From Pseudophaeomoniella oleicola (lineage: Eukaryota > Ascomycota > Eurotiomycetes > Phaeomoniellales > Phaeomoniellaceae), in NCBI GenBank assembly GCA_003868215.1, contig QWDQ01000002.1:744001-808000 (forward strand): DNA of 64,000 bases, written 5' to 3'. The notes beneath the pieces were generated by a model that saw nothing but the letters and a program-made list of their open reading frames with translations, was not told the origin of the DNA and did no database searches. Positions 53,843 through 63,486 of the stretch are shown one piece after another (position 1 is the stretch's first letter; the number at the start of each line of letters is the position of its first letter). Position numbers and translations under genes: made by a program.

Positions 53843-54295
53843 TACTAAGACGAGTCGAGACCGGCTCGAGCTTGGTCAATAGGTGGGGCGACTGATGTAG
53901 GGAGAGCAAGTCTCGCACAGGGAAAGGCGAATTTAGAGAAAATCGAGTGTCAATATTTTCGTTGGCTTTGGGTGTGGAAATTCAAGATTTGTGTGTCGTT
54001 GCTGGCTTGATGATGGGACGGTAGGGTCGCAGCAAGGGGTTCAATGAAGAGCGCGGGGACATGCAATGCCTCCTCTTACAGACTCTCTCAGTCTTTGATA
54101 CAACAGCTGGAGTTCGCTATGGCTCCGGCTCCTGTACTATCCTCAAATAACCGATTCTTCTTCGTAGGCGTCAGGAACTACACTAAAGGCTCCGAGTGAT
54201 TTCGAGGCTGATACTTCACTCTTGTCAGGGTAACAGCGTATTCACCCTGAGTCGCAGCACCATTGTCTGAGACAACTCTTTGATCAACGTAATTC
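53843..54295. other. Oxygenase promoter / orphan gene 3' side
   Basis: 453 bp without recognisable gene. Confidence 0.5.
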
Positions 54296-54962
54296 TCACC
54301 GCAGCAGCACCAGTCTCTTTGAGCCCTCCCTATGTGCGGCAGTCGTCTTTCCGGCCTTATTGCTGGAGGACAGCATTGACTCCAGCCCTAAGTCCCTCCA
54401 GACTCTTCCCCCTTCACCATTAGCGCCTTGGCCATCTCGCCCAGTAGCCCTCATGATACCGTACGCAGCGTGCTCTTGGGGAACTACATCATCTTCATCC
54501 TCTGGATTCAATGGCTGCAGATGCGATGGAAGATAGATATCCTCGTAGGGTAGAAAAGATCCTGAAACGCTAGTTGGTCCCGTTAGATCGCCATTAGCAC
54601 CAGGAGCAGCAGTGCCATTAGCTGCAGTGGGAGGCCGGCAGAAGTCTTCAAACAGATCAGCCAGATGTGGTGACTGGAGATGAATGCCTGTTCGGGAAGA
54701 GTCTTTTGACTGATAGTGACGTGATATTAGTTGAAGGCTTGTGAAAGATTTTGACACGTGAGATATAATGGCTGAGAATGCCATCACGAGCTGCACTCAC
54801 CATCTTTTCAACACAAAGCAGTTTACGCCACCTTCTTGCACGTCTATAAATGTTTGTAAACACTGTACAGGAACAGGTCCGTATGATGAGGGAACGATGA
54901 ATCTTATCGCGGTCTCGCTTCCGCGCACGACAAACATCATTCCCAATCTGTCCTAGCGCCAT
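54296..54962 (-). CDS. Hypothetical protein, 191 residues, basic N-terminus
   Basis: Exons are 54801-54962 and 54296-54709. The intron (GTGAGT...CTATCAG) joins LLCVEKM to SKDSSRTGIHL. I do not recognise the family. The first 54 residues are strongly basic (RARKRDRDKIHR, YRRARRWRK) and could target the nucleus or mitochondrion. The centre carries LQSPHLADLFEDFCRPP and, further on, SGSFLPYEDIYLPSHLQPLNPEDEDD, which look conserved rather than random. The gene is divergent from ribosomal protein S29 with 267 bp between starts. Exon 1 could be wrong if translation begins elsewhere. The call as a real gene rests on in-frame splicing of two open frames. Confidence 0.55.
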
Positions 54963-55229
54963 AATTTATCCGCACTTTCTTGGCACCGAACATTTCGGCG
55001 CACCATCACCAAATTTCAAGGTGCGCATCGAAACCTCATCGCCGTCAACTTCTCAACCAGACAAGTCGCCCAGCAACCCCCAACTTTCGGTAAGTTCGGC
55101 ATCGTGCTGAAGCATATACGCCATCCTACTCGAGACGAAATCTTCGGATAGTATCGAAAACATCAAACTGACTGTGCTCACAGATCGATCACCGAGAACA
55201 ACCATCGATCTCGAAAATCAACCACAACC
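54963..55229. promoter_or_regulatory. Divergent promoter, orphan gene / RPS29
   Basis: 267 bp between start codons. An inverted repeat CCGAACATTTCGG lies at about 54985-54997. Its meaning is unknown. Confidence 0.5.
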
Positions 55230-55551
55230 ATGTCTCACGAATCAGTCTGGTACTCGCGCCCACGCACATTCGGCAAGGGTGCTCGCGGATGGTATGTCTC
55301 TCGTCAATTCCTATATGTGTTAGGTCCTGGTCACGATAGCAAGGCGCGTGTTACAAGCGATCGAGAAGAGCGCTTTGGAAGCGATTTTGCATGCGGTGTC
55401 CGCACTCTGGACGGAATCTTGCTAACATCTGCTTCTTTACAGCCGCGTCTGCACCCACAAAGCCGGTCTCATCCGAAAGTACGGTCTTAACATCTGCCGT
55501 CAGTGCTTCAGAGAAAAGTCCCAGGACATCGGTTTCATCAAGCACAGGTAA
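55230..55551 (+). CDS. RPS29: 40S ribosomal protein S29 (uS14)
   Basis: Exons are 55230-55291 and 55443-55551, giving 56 residues, exactly the usual size. The sequence [20 protein letters not shown] is joined to [23 protein letters not shown], so the four zinc cysteines of the CxxC...CxxC site are complete, and the protein ends DIGFIKHR. It sits in the 40S head and binds 18S rRNA. The intron is 151 nt, long for this window, as is common in ribosomal protein genes. Confidence 0.98.
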
Positions 55552-55965
55552 ACTGGGTTGAGCAGGGACGATGTGTTTCGAGGCGGCGGAGAAGGATTGA
55601 GGTCAAAAGTGGACGGCTTAGAGATCTGTGTGTTTCGGACGATGGTTGCGATGGATATTTTTGGTATGCGATTGCTTACGCATGGGCTACACGGTTTCGA
55701 TTTCACAACAATCGAAGCATCGGACATCGGTACGGTGGGATCGACGGGCGCACAAGATCGGCCATAGTCTACGTCGAAACGAAGATTAAAAATACTTTGA
55801 ACCAAAGAACTTCTGCTGCTGTTACAATTGGGAATTCGTGATCTGGTCCTCGAGATATTGCAGGGCATGCGAGATGGGCGTATACAGAAAAGTACTAATT
55901 CAACAGAAAGCCGCCATCACTGCCAAGCCGAACCGAGCCCAGATGTGTTCCATACAATTACACGT
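55552..55965. other. Convergent spacer RPS29 / GCD2
   Basis: 414 bp between two 3' ends. Overlapping open frames on both strands (60-120 codons) have no domain and are not called. Confidence 0.5.
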
Positions 55966-57713
55966 TCATGCGCCCTTCTCATCGCTCATCCGGTGCACGA
56001 CCGGAACGGCACTCGGTGGTAGACTTCCCAGCTCCGTAATCACCATATCCAAATACTCTGCTGGCGTGACGTCGTACATCACATTCAGCAGCTGTAGATT
56101 CGGTTGATCTCTCCAGCCCTGTAGACCATGCCCCTTGTTTGCCTTTCCCTCTTCATCATCTGAGTCTCCGCCACCTCTGTCGGTTTTGGATCTCGTCTCA
56201 CCCTTTCCACCTTTCTTACCACCCTTGGAAGAGCCAGAGTCTTTTGACTGTGGCTCGAGTGCTAGTGGTGTGATGATGCTGTCCTCGTTTTCTGACTCCG
56301 CAAGGTCGTCTGGTGAGCCTAACTCGTTCATAACAATGCTGTCTAGGGCCACTCGGCCGGTGAATTTCACCGTCTCGCAGCAAACAATGACAGGTAGGTT
56401 GTCCCCTTTCTCTTTTGCCATCATGGCGATTAGAGCAGTACCGACTCGAGAGTACAGACGCCCGTTGCTCATCATGGCATGAGCTCCTAGAAAGACTTTC
56501 GTAGCTCGTTTCACCGCATGGCTGATAGCATGGGTAAGTGTATACTGCACCTCAATGCCAGCAGTGGCCAGCGAGCGTGCAAGGTTTCGCCCTTCAAAAA
56601 GAGGCCGTGAGTCCACAACAATAACACGAAATTGCTTCCCTGCTCTGTGTGCTTCCAGTAGTGTCTTCTCAACGATGCTTGACTTTGCATAGGTAAGGAT
56701 AACATCTCCGTTCTGAATTTTATTTGAAGCATCTCTTGCAATGACTTGGTCAGCTACAGTGACCTTCTCGCGAACAAAACTATCGATCGCATCGCACAGT
56801 TCAGCTTTGGCATCCGGCTCGGGCATAGAGGGGTCGATGGTCGAAATTCTTAGCTTCAGCCAGCGGATGCTATTCCCTTGAGAGATGGACAACGGTCGAC
56901 AGGCATTGAGATAAGTTATCTGATGTGATAGATGGGTGGTGAGATGTCGAGTGAGTGATGTTCCTGCCGGAGTGCTGTAGGATTCAATGACCTAGAACTG
57001 TCAGTCAGAAGTTACGAACAGGCCGATTTGTGCGTATAGCTTACTCGCTTGAAGCATAACAACATGGCAACACATCTAGCATTGCTGCCACATATCACAT
57101 AATCCCTCATTTGCAGCCCGAGCGCCAGAACAGCAGGATGCACTTCTTTACCGGCGCCTGCCATACTCGTTCTCCGGGGTTGGCCGTATAAATGACCGAA
57201 AATCGAAACCTTCTTCTCGTCGTATTGTTTCCTCTGCTTCGTCTCTGCCTCCTTCGCCGCAACTTGTATAGCGCCTTGCCGTATTGGTAGTTGCTTCACT
57301 TCTGATCCTGACTTCTTGTGATGTCTGCCCAAATCAACAGTCTTTGGCGCCGACAATTGTTCCTTGCCACCTGACTGCCTTCTATCCATCTGTGGCTGTT
57401 GTCCTTGTGCACCCATTGCGGCGGGTTCTACTGTGGCTTTTGCTGCTGCTCTTCTCGCTTGCTTCTCGGCTTGTTTACGCCTTTTTAGCTCGGCACTGGA
57501 GACCTTCTTTTCCCCTTCTTGATTTTGGCCATCTTTTGAGACTGGCACAGGTTGTTTCGAGCGCGACTGGGCCTTTGATGGCTTCGTCTCTCCATTCATC
57601 CCTGACTGTTGTGCGGCAGGGCTGACTGCTGAGGAGGTCCGTTCATCTGGTGTTTCCGACTTGACGTGATCACCGCTCATTGCAACAGGCGCCACTTGCG
57701 ATGCGGAATCCAT
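55966..57713 (-). CDS. GCD2: Translation initiation factor eIF2B subunit delta
   Basis: Exons are 57045-57713 and 55966-56991, giving 564 residues. eIF2B is the guanine nucleotide exchange factor for eIF2, and the delta subunit belongs to the regulatory core that senses phosphorylated eIF2alpha. The N-terminal 150 residues are basic and disordered (AELKRRKQAEKQARRAAAKA). The IF-2B Rossmann-like domain contains HPAVLALGLQMRDYVICGSNARCVAML, NGDVILTYAKSSIVEKTLLEA, FRVIVVDSRPLFEGRNLARSL, KVFLGAHAMMSNGRLYSRVGTALIAMMA, and NVMYDVTPAEYLDMVITE. An unusual acidic/Lys/Gly insert (about residues 455-515) splits the last part of the domain. It starts back to back with ALB1, and a TGAGTCA site lies 61 bp upstream of its ATG. 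Confidence 0.95.
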
Positions 57714-57937
57714 CGTCCCTTACTGCTCGCGTATCTTACACTTGATTATTATGATAATAAACATGGTATGTTTTGAGTCACATAAAAAGTGTCCCACGGA
57801 CGCCAAGATTTCGATGTCACATTATTTATTTGCGACGGAGATAATTTCAGAGATTCGTCCGAGTGGGATGAACTTTTTTGTTAGAATAACAATTTTAATA
57901 CCTTCTACCTAGTCATTGAGGGTATAGACAAATCACA
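57714..57937. promoter_or_regulatory. Shared bidirectional promoter GCD2 / ALB1
   Basis: Only 224 bp separate the two divergent start codons, so the promoters overlap. The sequence TGAGTCA at 57774-57780 is a perfect match to the Gcn4/CpcA (bZIP) consensus TGA(C/G)TCA. Confidence 0.65.
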
Positions 57938-58523
57938 ATGGGAAAGACGCCTGGAGTAAAAAGAAAACAGCAATGTAAATTGTTTCGGCGCATTTGCTAC
58001 ATTGGTTAGCTAACATTACCTAGCAAAACATTCGAGGGCTTCAAGGCGGGCAGCTTCACCGTCCCTCGATGTCGACAAGTCACTCCTGGCGCTGGGTCGT
58101 CCGGAGTCGCCTCCTGCGAACAACCCGACTGGACAATCATACCATGTTCTCGGAGCACAAGGCTCGAATGGTATATCAAAGAAAAGGAGGAATAAAAAGG
58201 AAACAAGAAATCAGCGAATAAGGCGGGAAAAGGGCCTCGAAAAGGCCGAAATGAATCTGGACATGCTCGAGGTAAAACGCGAGAAGAGCACAAGTAGAGC
58301 TCGCGTCATCAAAGAAAGGAGTAAGGCATGGGAAGAAGTAGATGGAAAGAAAAAGGCCAAGAGCAAGGGAACATTTGAAGCTCTTGCCGACCAGATGGAT
58401 GAGGATGAATGGGAAGATGAAGATGAAGGCGAAGGTCCTCATGCAATTACGGAGAAACCTGCTACCAGCTTTGCGAATGGTATGGAGAGAACTCTGGACG
58501 CGGACATCGACGAGATCACTTGA
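57938..58523 (+). CDS. ALB1: Ribosome biogenesis protein Alb1
   Basis: Exons are 57938-57974 and 58024-58523, giving 178 residues. Alb1 travels with Arx1 on the pre-60S subunit from nucleus to cytoplasm. The first exon MGKTPGVKRKQQ joins in phase 1 to SKHSRASRRAASPSLDVDKSLL, which matches the fungal Alb1 pattern of a basic start followed by SRAARR...SPS.DVDKS. The middle has NGISKKRRNKKETRNQRIRREKGLEKAE, and the tail has STSRARVIKERSKAWEEVDGKKK. It ends with an acidic stretch. The convergent VPS16 stop lies only 60 bp away. Confidence 0.88.
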
Positions 58524-58583
58524 AAGAAGCCTTTGTCCAATCTGGGTATCATGATAATGTTTGGAGTGGTTCCCTGAAATGAA

Positions 58584-61236
58584 CTACTTCCGTGGGCGCA
58601 GCTGGGTTATCATGCGTTCGATCTCACTCGAAGCACCTCCTGTTGCCTTCTCTCGCAACTCTTCGAGTGCACTTAGATCCTTGGCTTTGAATGCTTCCTC
58701 ACCAGCCTTAGCGACCATGCCGCACTTAACCCACATCTCGATTCGTTCCGAGACCGGCAGGTTCGTGCACTTCGGGATAAAATGAGAAGCCAGCTTTGTG
58801 TTTCCAGCGCCGAGTATCTCGTTGAAGAATGGCTACACGGTCGGCACCAGTTAGCCAGAGTTAAAGGGCATAGATAATACCGGAGGGATGTTCAACACGA
58901 AATTCATGAGACTTAGGACAAGTGGCAGATAGAAAAGCAGAAGACTTACCTCCCAGCTGATAGGTGACTTCCGTGATTTCCCAACGTCCTCCAGATCTCC
59001 CCAGTTCCGAGCCGCTACAAGCGCACGTAGTCTTATCCACCAGAATGTCCTCTCAGGGACTCTGAACTCGCTCTGGACCTTTGATGCTCTTTTGGGATAG
59101 CCAGTCCTGATCAGACGGTAGAGGGTCTCATTTACACTCAAGCCAACATATGAGGTGTTATCAGCGACATCCTTATCGAATGCCTCTTGCATTTTCAAGA
59201 GCTGCGTGGCTTCAGTGAATGCTTTCGTGTGTAAAGCCGCGGAAGGGTCTTTCGCATCCGCCAATAGTCTAGTGGCAAGTCGAAGCTTGTCACTTTTGGT
59301 CTGTATCTCGGTCTGATTCATAGCCTCTGTAAAGAGCAAACTCGAGCCGTCAATCGGCCGGTCGTCTTGATAGTACATGTCCTTTAGTAGTTCTGTATCT
59401 TGGGCTCTGGCAGACGACTCAACCAGAGATGCTGCCACTGGACGATTGTTGATAGTTCGGAAGAAGCTTGCCAGTGGCAACTTGCTTTTGAGATGGAGCA
59501 GAACATAGAACACAAGATCTGTGTCCCCACTCTCGATGGCCTTATCAAGAGCTACTTCATCTTCCTCCATGTCTAGTAATAAGGGTACCTGTTTACCTGC
59601 CCGTGGCTCATAGTTGAGTAGCTCGGTGGCAAGATGGCCACGTCCTTCCTCATATGCGGCGCGAGCAATGGATTCGAATGAAACACCACTCTTGCCGTTG
59701 AGCCGTTCGACGATCATACTGCAGACTGCATCATCATCTGCTGAACTCACCTTGACCTTCTGACTCGCCCAATGAACGTAGATCCTGTCGGCCGGCTGTC
59801 GCAAGTAGTCCGAAACCTTGATTGCCATGAGGTACTCTCGACGATTGACAAGTCGGGTAATCAGCTTCTCTGGTGTGAGCTTGTTGTACTGTTCTTGAGA
59901 TAGTGGTAACCCAATTTTATAGTCCCTGACAGCGTTGAGCACGCGGAGTCGTTCACACATCTCTACAAAATCGTCACTGTTGTAGATGTCGAGGACTGAT
60001 TTTCCAAACGATGCAGCCTTCAACAATTGTTTTTGCCAATTGACATCAAACTCCTCCCCGGCTGCTTGTACACAAGTATCCACAGCCTCAGGCAAATTTG
60101 GCTTTATCCTCTGGATATTCTCATCAGCCTTGGGCGATTTCCTTTCCAGTAACTCTACTGAGTCCAGGAGAACAGACGCGGGTGAAGTGGAACCAAGACG
60201 GAACACTTCTTCGGTTACATCTGGCACCTTATGGAGGAATTCGCACGCCTCATTGGTGATGAGCCGGACGCCATCGATATCTGGTATAACGTGTACCTGT
60301 CCGTCGTAGAAGTATTTCGCTGCTACTCCGTTCGGTCCCACCATGTGGATTTCATCTTCCCAAGCAAGAATCACCGAGTCATTGCCACACCACTCGATGG
60401 TCTTTGGCCGTGTTCGAGCTTTAGAGTCATACTCGCTGAACTTGTTTTGAAAATCGCTACTGACAACCCAGACCTTCCCGTTCTCTGTAAAAAGAGAAGC
60501 AAATCGACCATTTGGAGAGATGTTGATATGTTTGAAAGGCCCATCCGAGAGACCCCGGTCTTCACTCTCCGAAGCATCTATAACATAGACAGTCTGATCT
60601 ATGGCAACGAGGACCTCGACAGATCGGGATAACGTGTAGGCTGGCGGTATTATTGACCATGAATGTATCTGGCCCTCTGGAATCGATGCGAGCGGACGAG
60701 GGCGCGGCTCGTCATACGAGTTGACCGCTATCAGCTGGTTATTGGAGAGAAGAGCAACGAAACCCCATGACCAAAAGCGGCATTCTTTCACCCCGTTTGC
60801 TTCAGCTCCGTTGCCGAGGGAAAAGGTCGTAAAATCACCATGCAATCCGAAGTAGCAACGGGCCGTGCCATCCTCTGTGACTATCAGAAGGCGCTCATCC
60901 TCTGACCATCCGATTCCTTTGATGGATCCCTTATCCCAATTTAGGCGACTGATGAGTCTGCCAGAGCAAGAGTAAATATCGATGCCTGATTTTGATGATG
61001 AACCAGCACGATACCTGAGGACTTTGCCCTCATCTCGATAAAGTGCTATCTAGTGTTAGGCAAACACTCATGACAGATGAATGTATCTTACCTATTGCTC
61101 CGCCATATGGAGCTCCTACAACCACGTAATTCTCGAGTTCAATGTCCGGATCAAAGACCGCTTCATAAAGCTTGACCTTGCGATAAAATTGATCCCCAAC
61201 TTTGTCCCAGCCTGTACGTGGGCTTAAAGAAGTCAT
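58584..61236 (-). CDS. VPS16: Vacuolar sorting protein Vps16 (CORVET/HOPS subunit)
   Basis: Exons are 61092-61236, 58950-61045 and 58584-58832, giving 829 residues, the normal length. Vps16 with Vps18, Vps11 and Vps33 forms the class C core that tethers endosomes and vacuoles. The start MTSLSPRTGWDKVGDQFYRKVKLYE is family typical. The N-terminal part is a beta-propeller (IGWSEDERLLIVTEDG, IEWCGNDSVILAWEDEIHMVGP). The C-terminal part is an alpha-solenoid, with LITRLVNRREYLMAIKVSDYL, ESGDTDLVFYVLLHLKSKL and IPKCTNLPVSERIEMWVKCGMVAKAGEEAF. The first intron ends ATAG|CA, chosen because it keeps GGAIALYRDEG in frame. The region binding Vps33 lies in the solenoid. Confidence 0.96.
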
Positions 61237-61640
61237 TGATGCAGCATCATCTGTGAATGTATGGACACTACTCTCCTCGGACTAGACAAATGCTAGACTA
61301 ACCAGCGGTAGGTCTTCGTACTGGGTACGGAGTAGTTGTAGGGAGTACGTAGTAAGGTTACAAGCGGCGTAATTCCATTGCCAAGCCAAGTCTGGTTCCG
61401 CGCTCAGCGGCCGTTTCCGTCCTCCATTCCGAGCCGCCAACAAGCGTCATCTTCCACTTATGTTTGCTACCGCTCATAGCCACTGATACTTAAACTTCGT
61501 AAGGAACTTGCAGACTTAGAAAGATGTTGTCTTTGCTTCATCTTCAACCCTCTGATTGCAAATAACGTTGAGCATCTATTCGTCGACTCGTGTGAGCTGG
61601 GAAGAGCTCATAACCGAAACCCAGGGCAAGCAACTCCGAT
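61237..61640. promoter_or_regulatory. Divergent promoter, VPS16 / ChlI-lid-like gene
   Basis: A 404-bp region. A GTACGGAGTA...GTACGTAGTA stretch near 61325-61355 is another variant of the recurrent palindrome. Confidence 0.5.
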
Positions 61641-62946
61641 ATGGATGCTGAGAAGCTTCTGGACCGGGTCGAAGACCTTTCGGACCTGGAGCTCGCGGTT
61701 CTTCTTTGTCTTATGGCATCGGAGCATTGCATCATTGAGTCGGACGATGATGCCTTGGACAATGTTGCACGCGCATTAGGACTGGTATGGCCACCCTCGT
61801 CTCTGCCTGCAGACCGCTAACTTGATATAGATAGCTTCCAGGGGCTTCAATCTTTCCCATGCAACAGTTACGTGCTCGAAAGATATGGCCTTGTCTGATT
61901 TTGGTGACTTCATACTAGATGACACCTTCAATGGAGGGAGAAGGGACTCCCCGTCCGATAGCAGCATTGCGGTAAGCCTGTGACACTGCAGCTTGCCCGA
62001 GTCGTTTCACTCTTGCCTTTCATTTCCAGTAGAATGCCTTCCTGATCTACGTCTCCTGGACATCTCTATATAGCTCGCTAATCTGCTAGCGAAGGTGCAC
62101 GACAGCCGGGCACGCCTAGGGAGTATTGAATTCGGTCGCAGGAGACCTTCATATCGACATGCTGCAGATCTGGATGACCGCAAAGTTGCCAATGTCGTGA
62201 TTGCGAAGCATCTAGATCTAGCACCAGAGGCCATCCAAGTACAAGCACTTGAGGTATATATCAAGCCTCGCTGGTCGAATGTCGGGACGATTGCTGATTG
62301 TTGTTAGCTGATCAGAAGGAGGAGGATATACGGTCGAAGTACTAGACATATGGCTCCAGACATTTTCGTCTTCGTGGGGTTAATCCCAAGCTCACGAGGG
62401 GTTAGACGAATTAACAAACACCTGAAAGACCATTTTATGATGCATCATTTTCACGATCGTGACAATGAGCTTCCAAGTCTAGCATACACTACCGTTTCTT
62501 CTAAATTTCCTCCTCTCCTTCAACAAACCAACTCTGAAAGCACCACTTCCGCTGAGACAACCTTTGTGGCTATTATCAAAGACTTACAACATCTTGTCAG
62601 CCTTGTTTACATCTCTCCTGAGGTCCGTCGATACTTGTCCAGCGTCCCTGTCTTTCTCCGGATACAGCCAGCAGTGTTCACTGGGGTTTCACCAAAATCG
62701 ACTTCCCACCTCATCAGTCTCTCGAAAGCGTTGGCTACTATCCACCGTCTTAGGTATGTGACGTCGTCGCTAGTCAATCTGGCCGCTCAGAAGGTCTATA
62801 CTCATCGCATCACAATCGCATCGCCACATCAGGAACGTTCGTTCCAATACGGAAGCGCTCTCGAATCTATAAAATCTACGCTCGAGGGTACCACGCCGCA
62901 AATGATCACTGACAATGTACTTGATAGCTTAGAACAACCTGTTTAA
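61641..62946 (+). CDS. Fungal Mg-chelatase/MoxR AAA-lid-like protein without P-loop
   Basis: Exons are 61641-61784, 61831-61971, 62074-62253 and 62308-62946, giving 367 residues. The start MDAEKLLDRVEDLSDLELAVLLCLMASEHCII and the segment RKVANVVIAKHLDLAPEAIQVQALEL match a fungal family often annotated as magnesium chelatase. The C-terminal part (PVFLRIQPAVFTGVSPKSTSHL, then LRYVTSSLVNLAAQKVYTHRI) resembles the small helical AAA lid of ChlI/MoxR ATPases. No Walker A (GxxGxGK) or Walker B is present, so ATPase activity is not expected. Fungi make no chlorophyll. The second intron ends TATATAG|CTC; nearer acceptors hit stops. Cell role is unknown. Its stop is only 3 nt before the next ATG on the same strand. 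Confidence 0.8.
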
Positions 62947-62949
62947 GCA

Positions 62950-63486
62950 ATGGCGACGAACGGTGTGCTCAGTCAGGTGCCTCTTGGAAACGAGGAATCC
63001 CTCTGGTCTATCGTGGGCAGTCCCTTCCACGTAAGTACACGAGGTCTTTAAGAATAACACATCACTAACTTGTTGTGAGTACGTCCAACCAGCTATATAT
63101 GTCAGAATCATCGAAGGTTTTGGCCTCACTGCAGAGCTCTGGGCCGAGTACGTGCGCCTCATCGTTGGTAAGACCCCAATGACACAACCCCCTGAAATTT
63201 TGTAGTAGCTCACTGTTTGATAGGTCTGGACATTGTATTATCCCTTCGAACCCAGCTCAACAATGAGCTCAGGCATGGCGTCGTGGCGCGCGACGTCCTG
63301 GAGCGCCAGTGTCTCGACTTCGCCTTCGCCCTTGGAGTCCAGGGCCCCAGCGGCTCTCTCGTCAGATGGAGACGAATCACTGGTTTGCGCGATGCTTACC
63401 CACGCTGGCTAGCGAGGGTCGTGGAACTCGAGACCGTTGCTCATGATCAACGAGTCTTGTGGGGTTTGGAGGTCCAGCGTCCTTGA
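62950..63486 (+). CDS. Second reading frame 3 nt downstream, unrecognised 143-residue protein
   Basis: Exons are 62950-63030, 63080-63167 and 63224-63486. The ATG follows the TAA of the ChlI-lid-like gene after just three bases (TAAGCAATGG). The exons join as SPFH|YVQPAIYVRII and VRLIVG|LDIVLSL with GT-AG introns of 49 and 56 nt, and three open frames in register over 540 bp are unlikely by chance. The protein is predicted soluble, helical and ends LWGLEVQRP. I do not recognise it. It could be the second cistron of a bicistronic mRNA, have its own promoter inside the first gene, or be part of an alternative transcript. The splice-supported reading is good; expression is unproven. Confidence 0.6.

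Noticed and set aside
55501-55590. Intron after CACAG|GTAAAC in RPS29
   Set aside because: Reading AGG TAA as Arg-stop gives the normal 56-residue protein ending KHR, so no third exon is needed.
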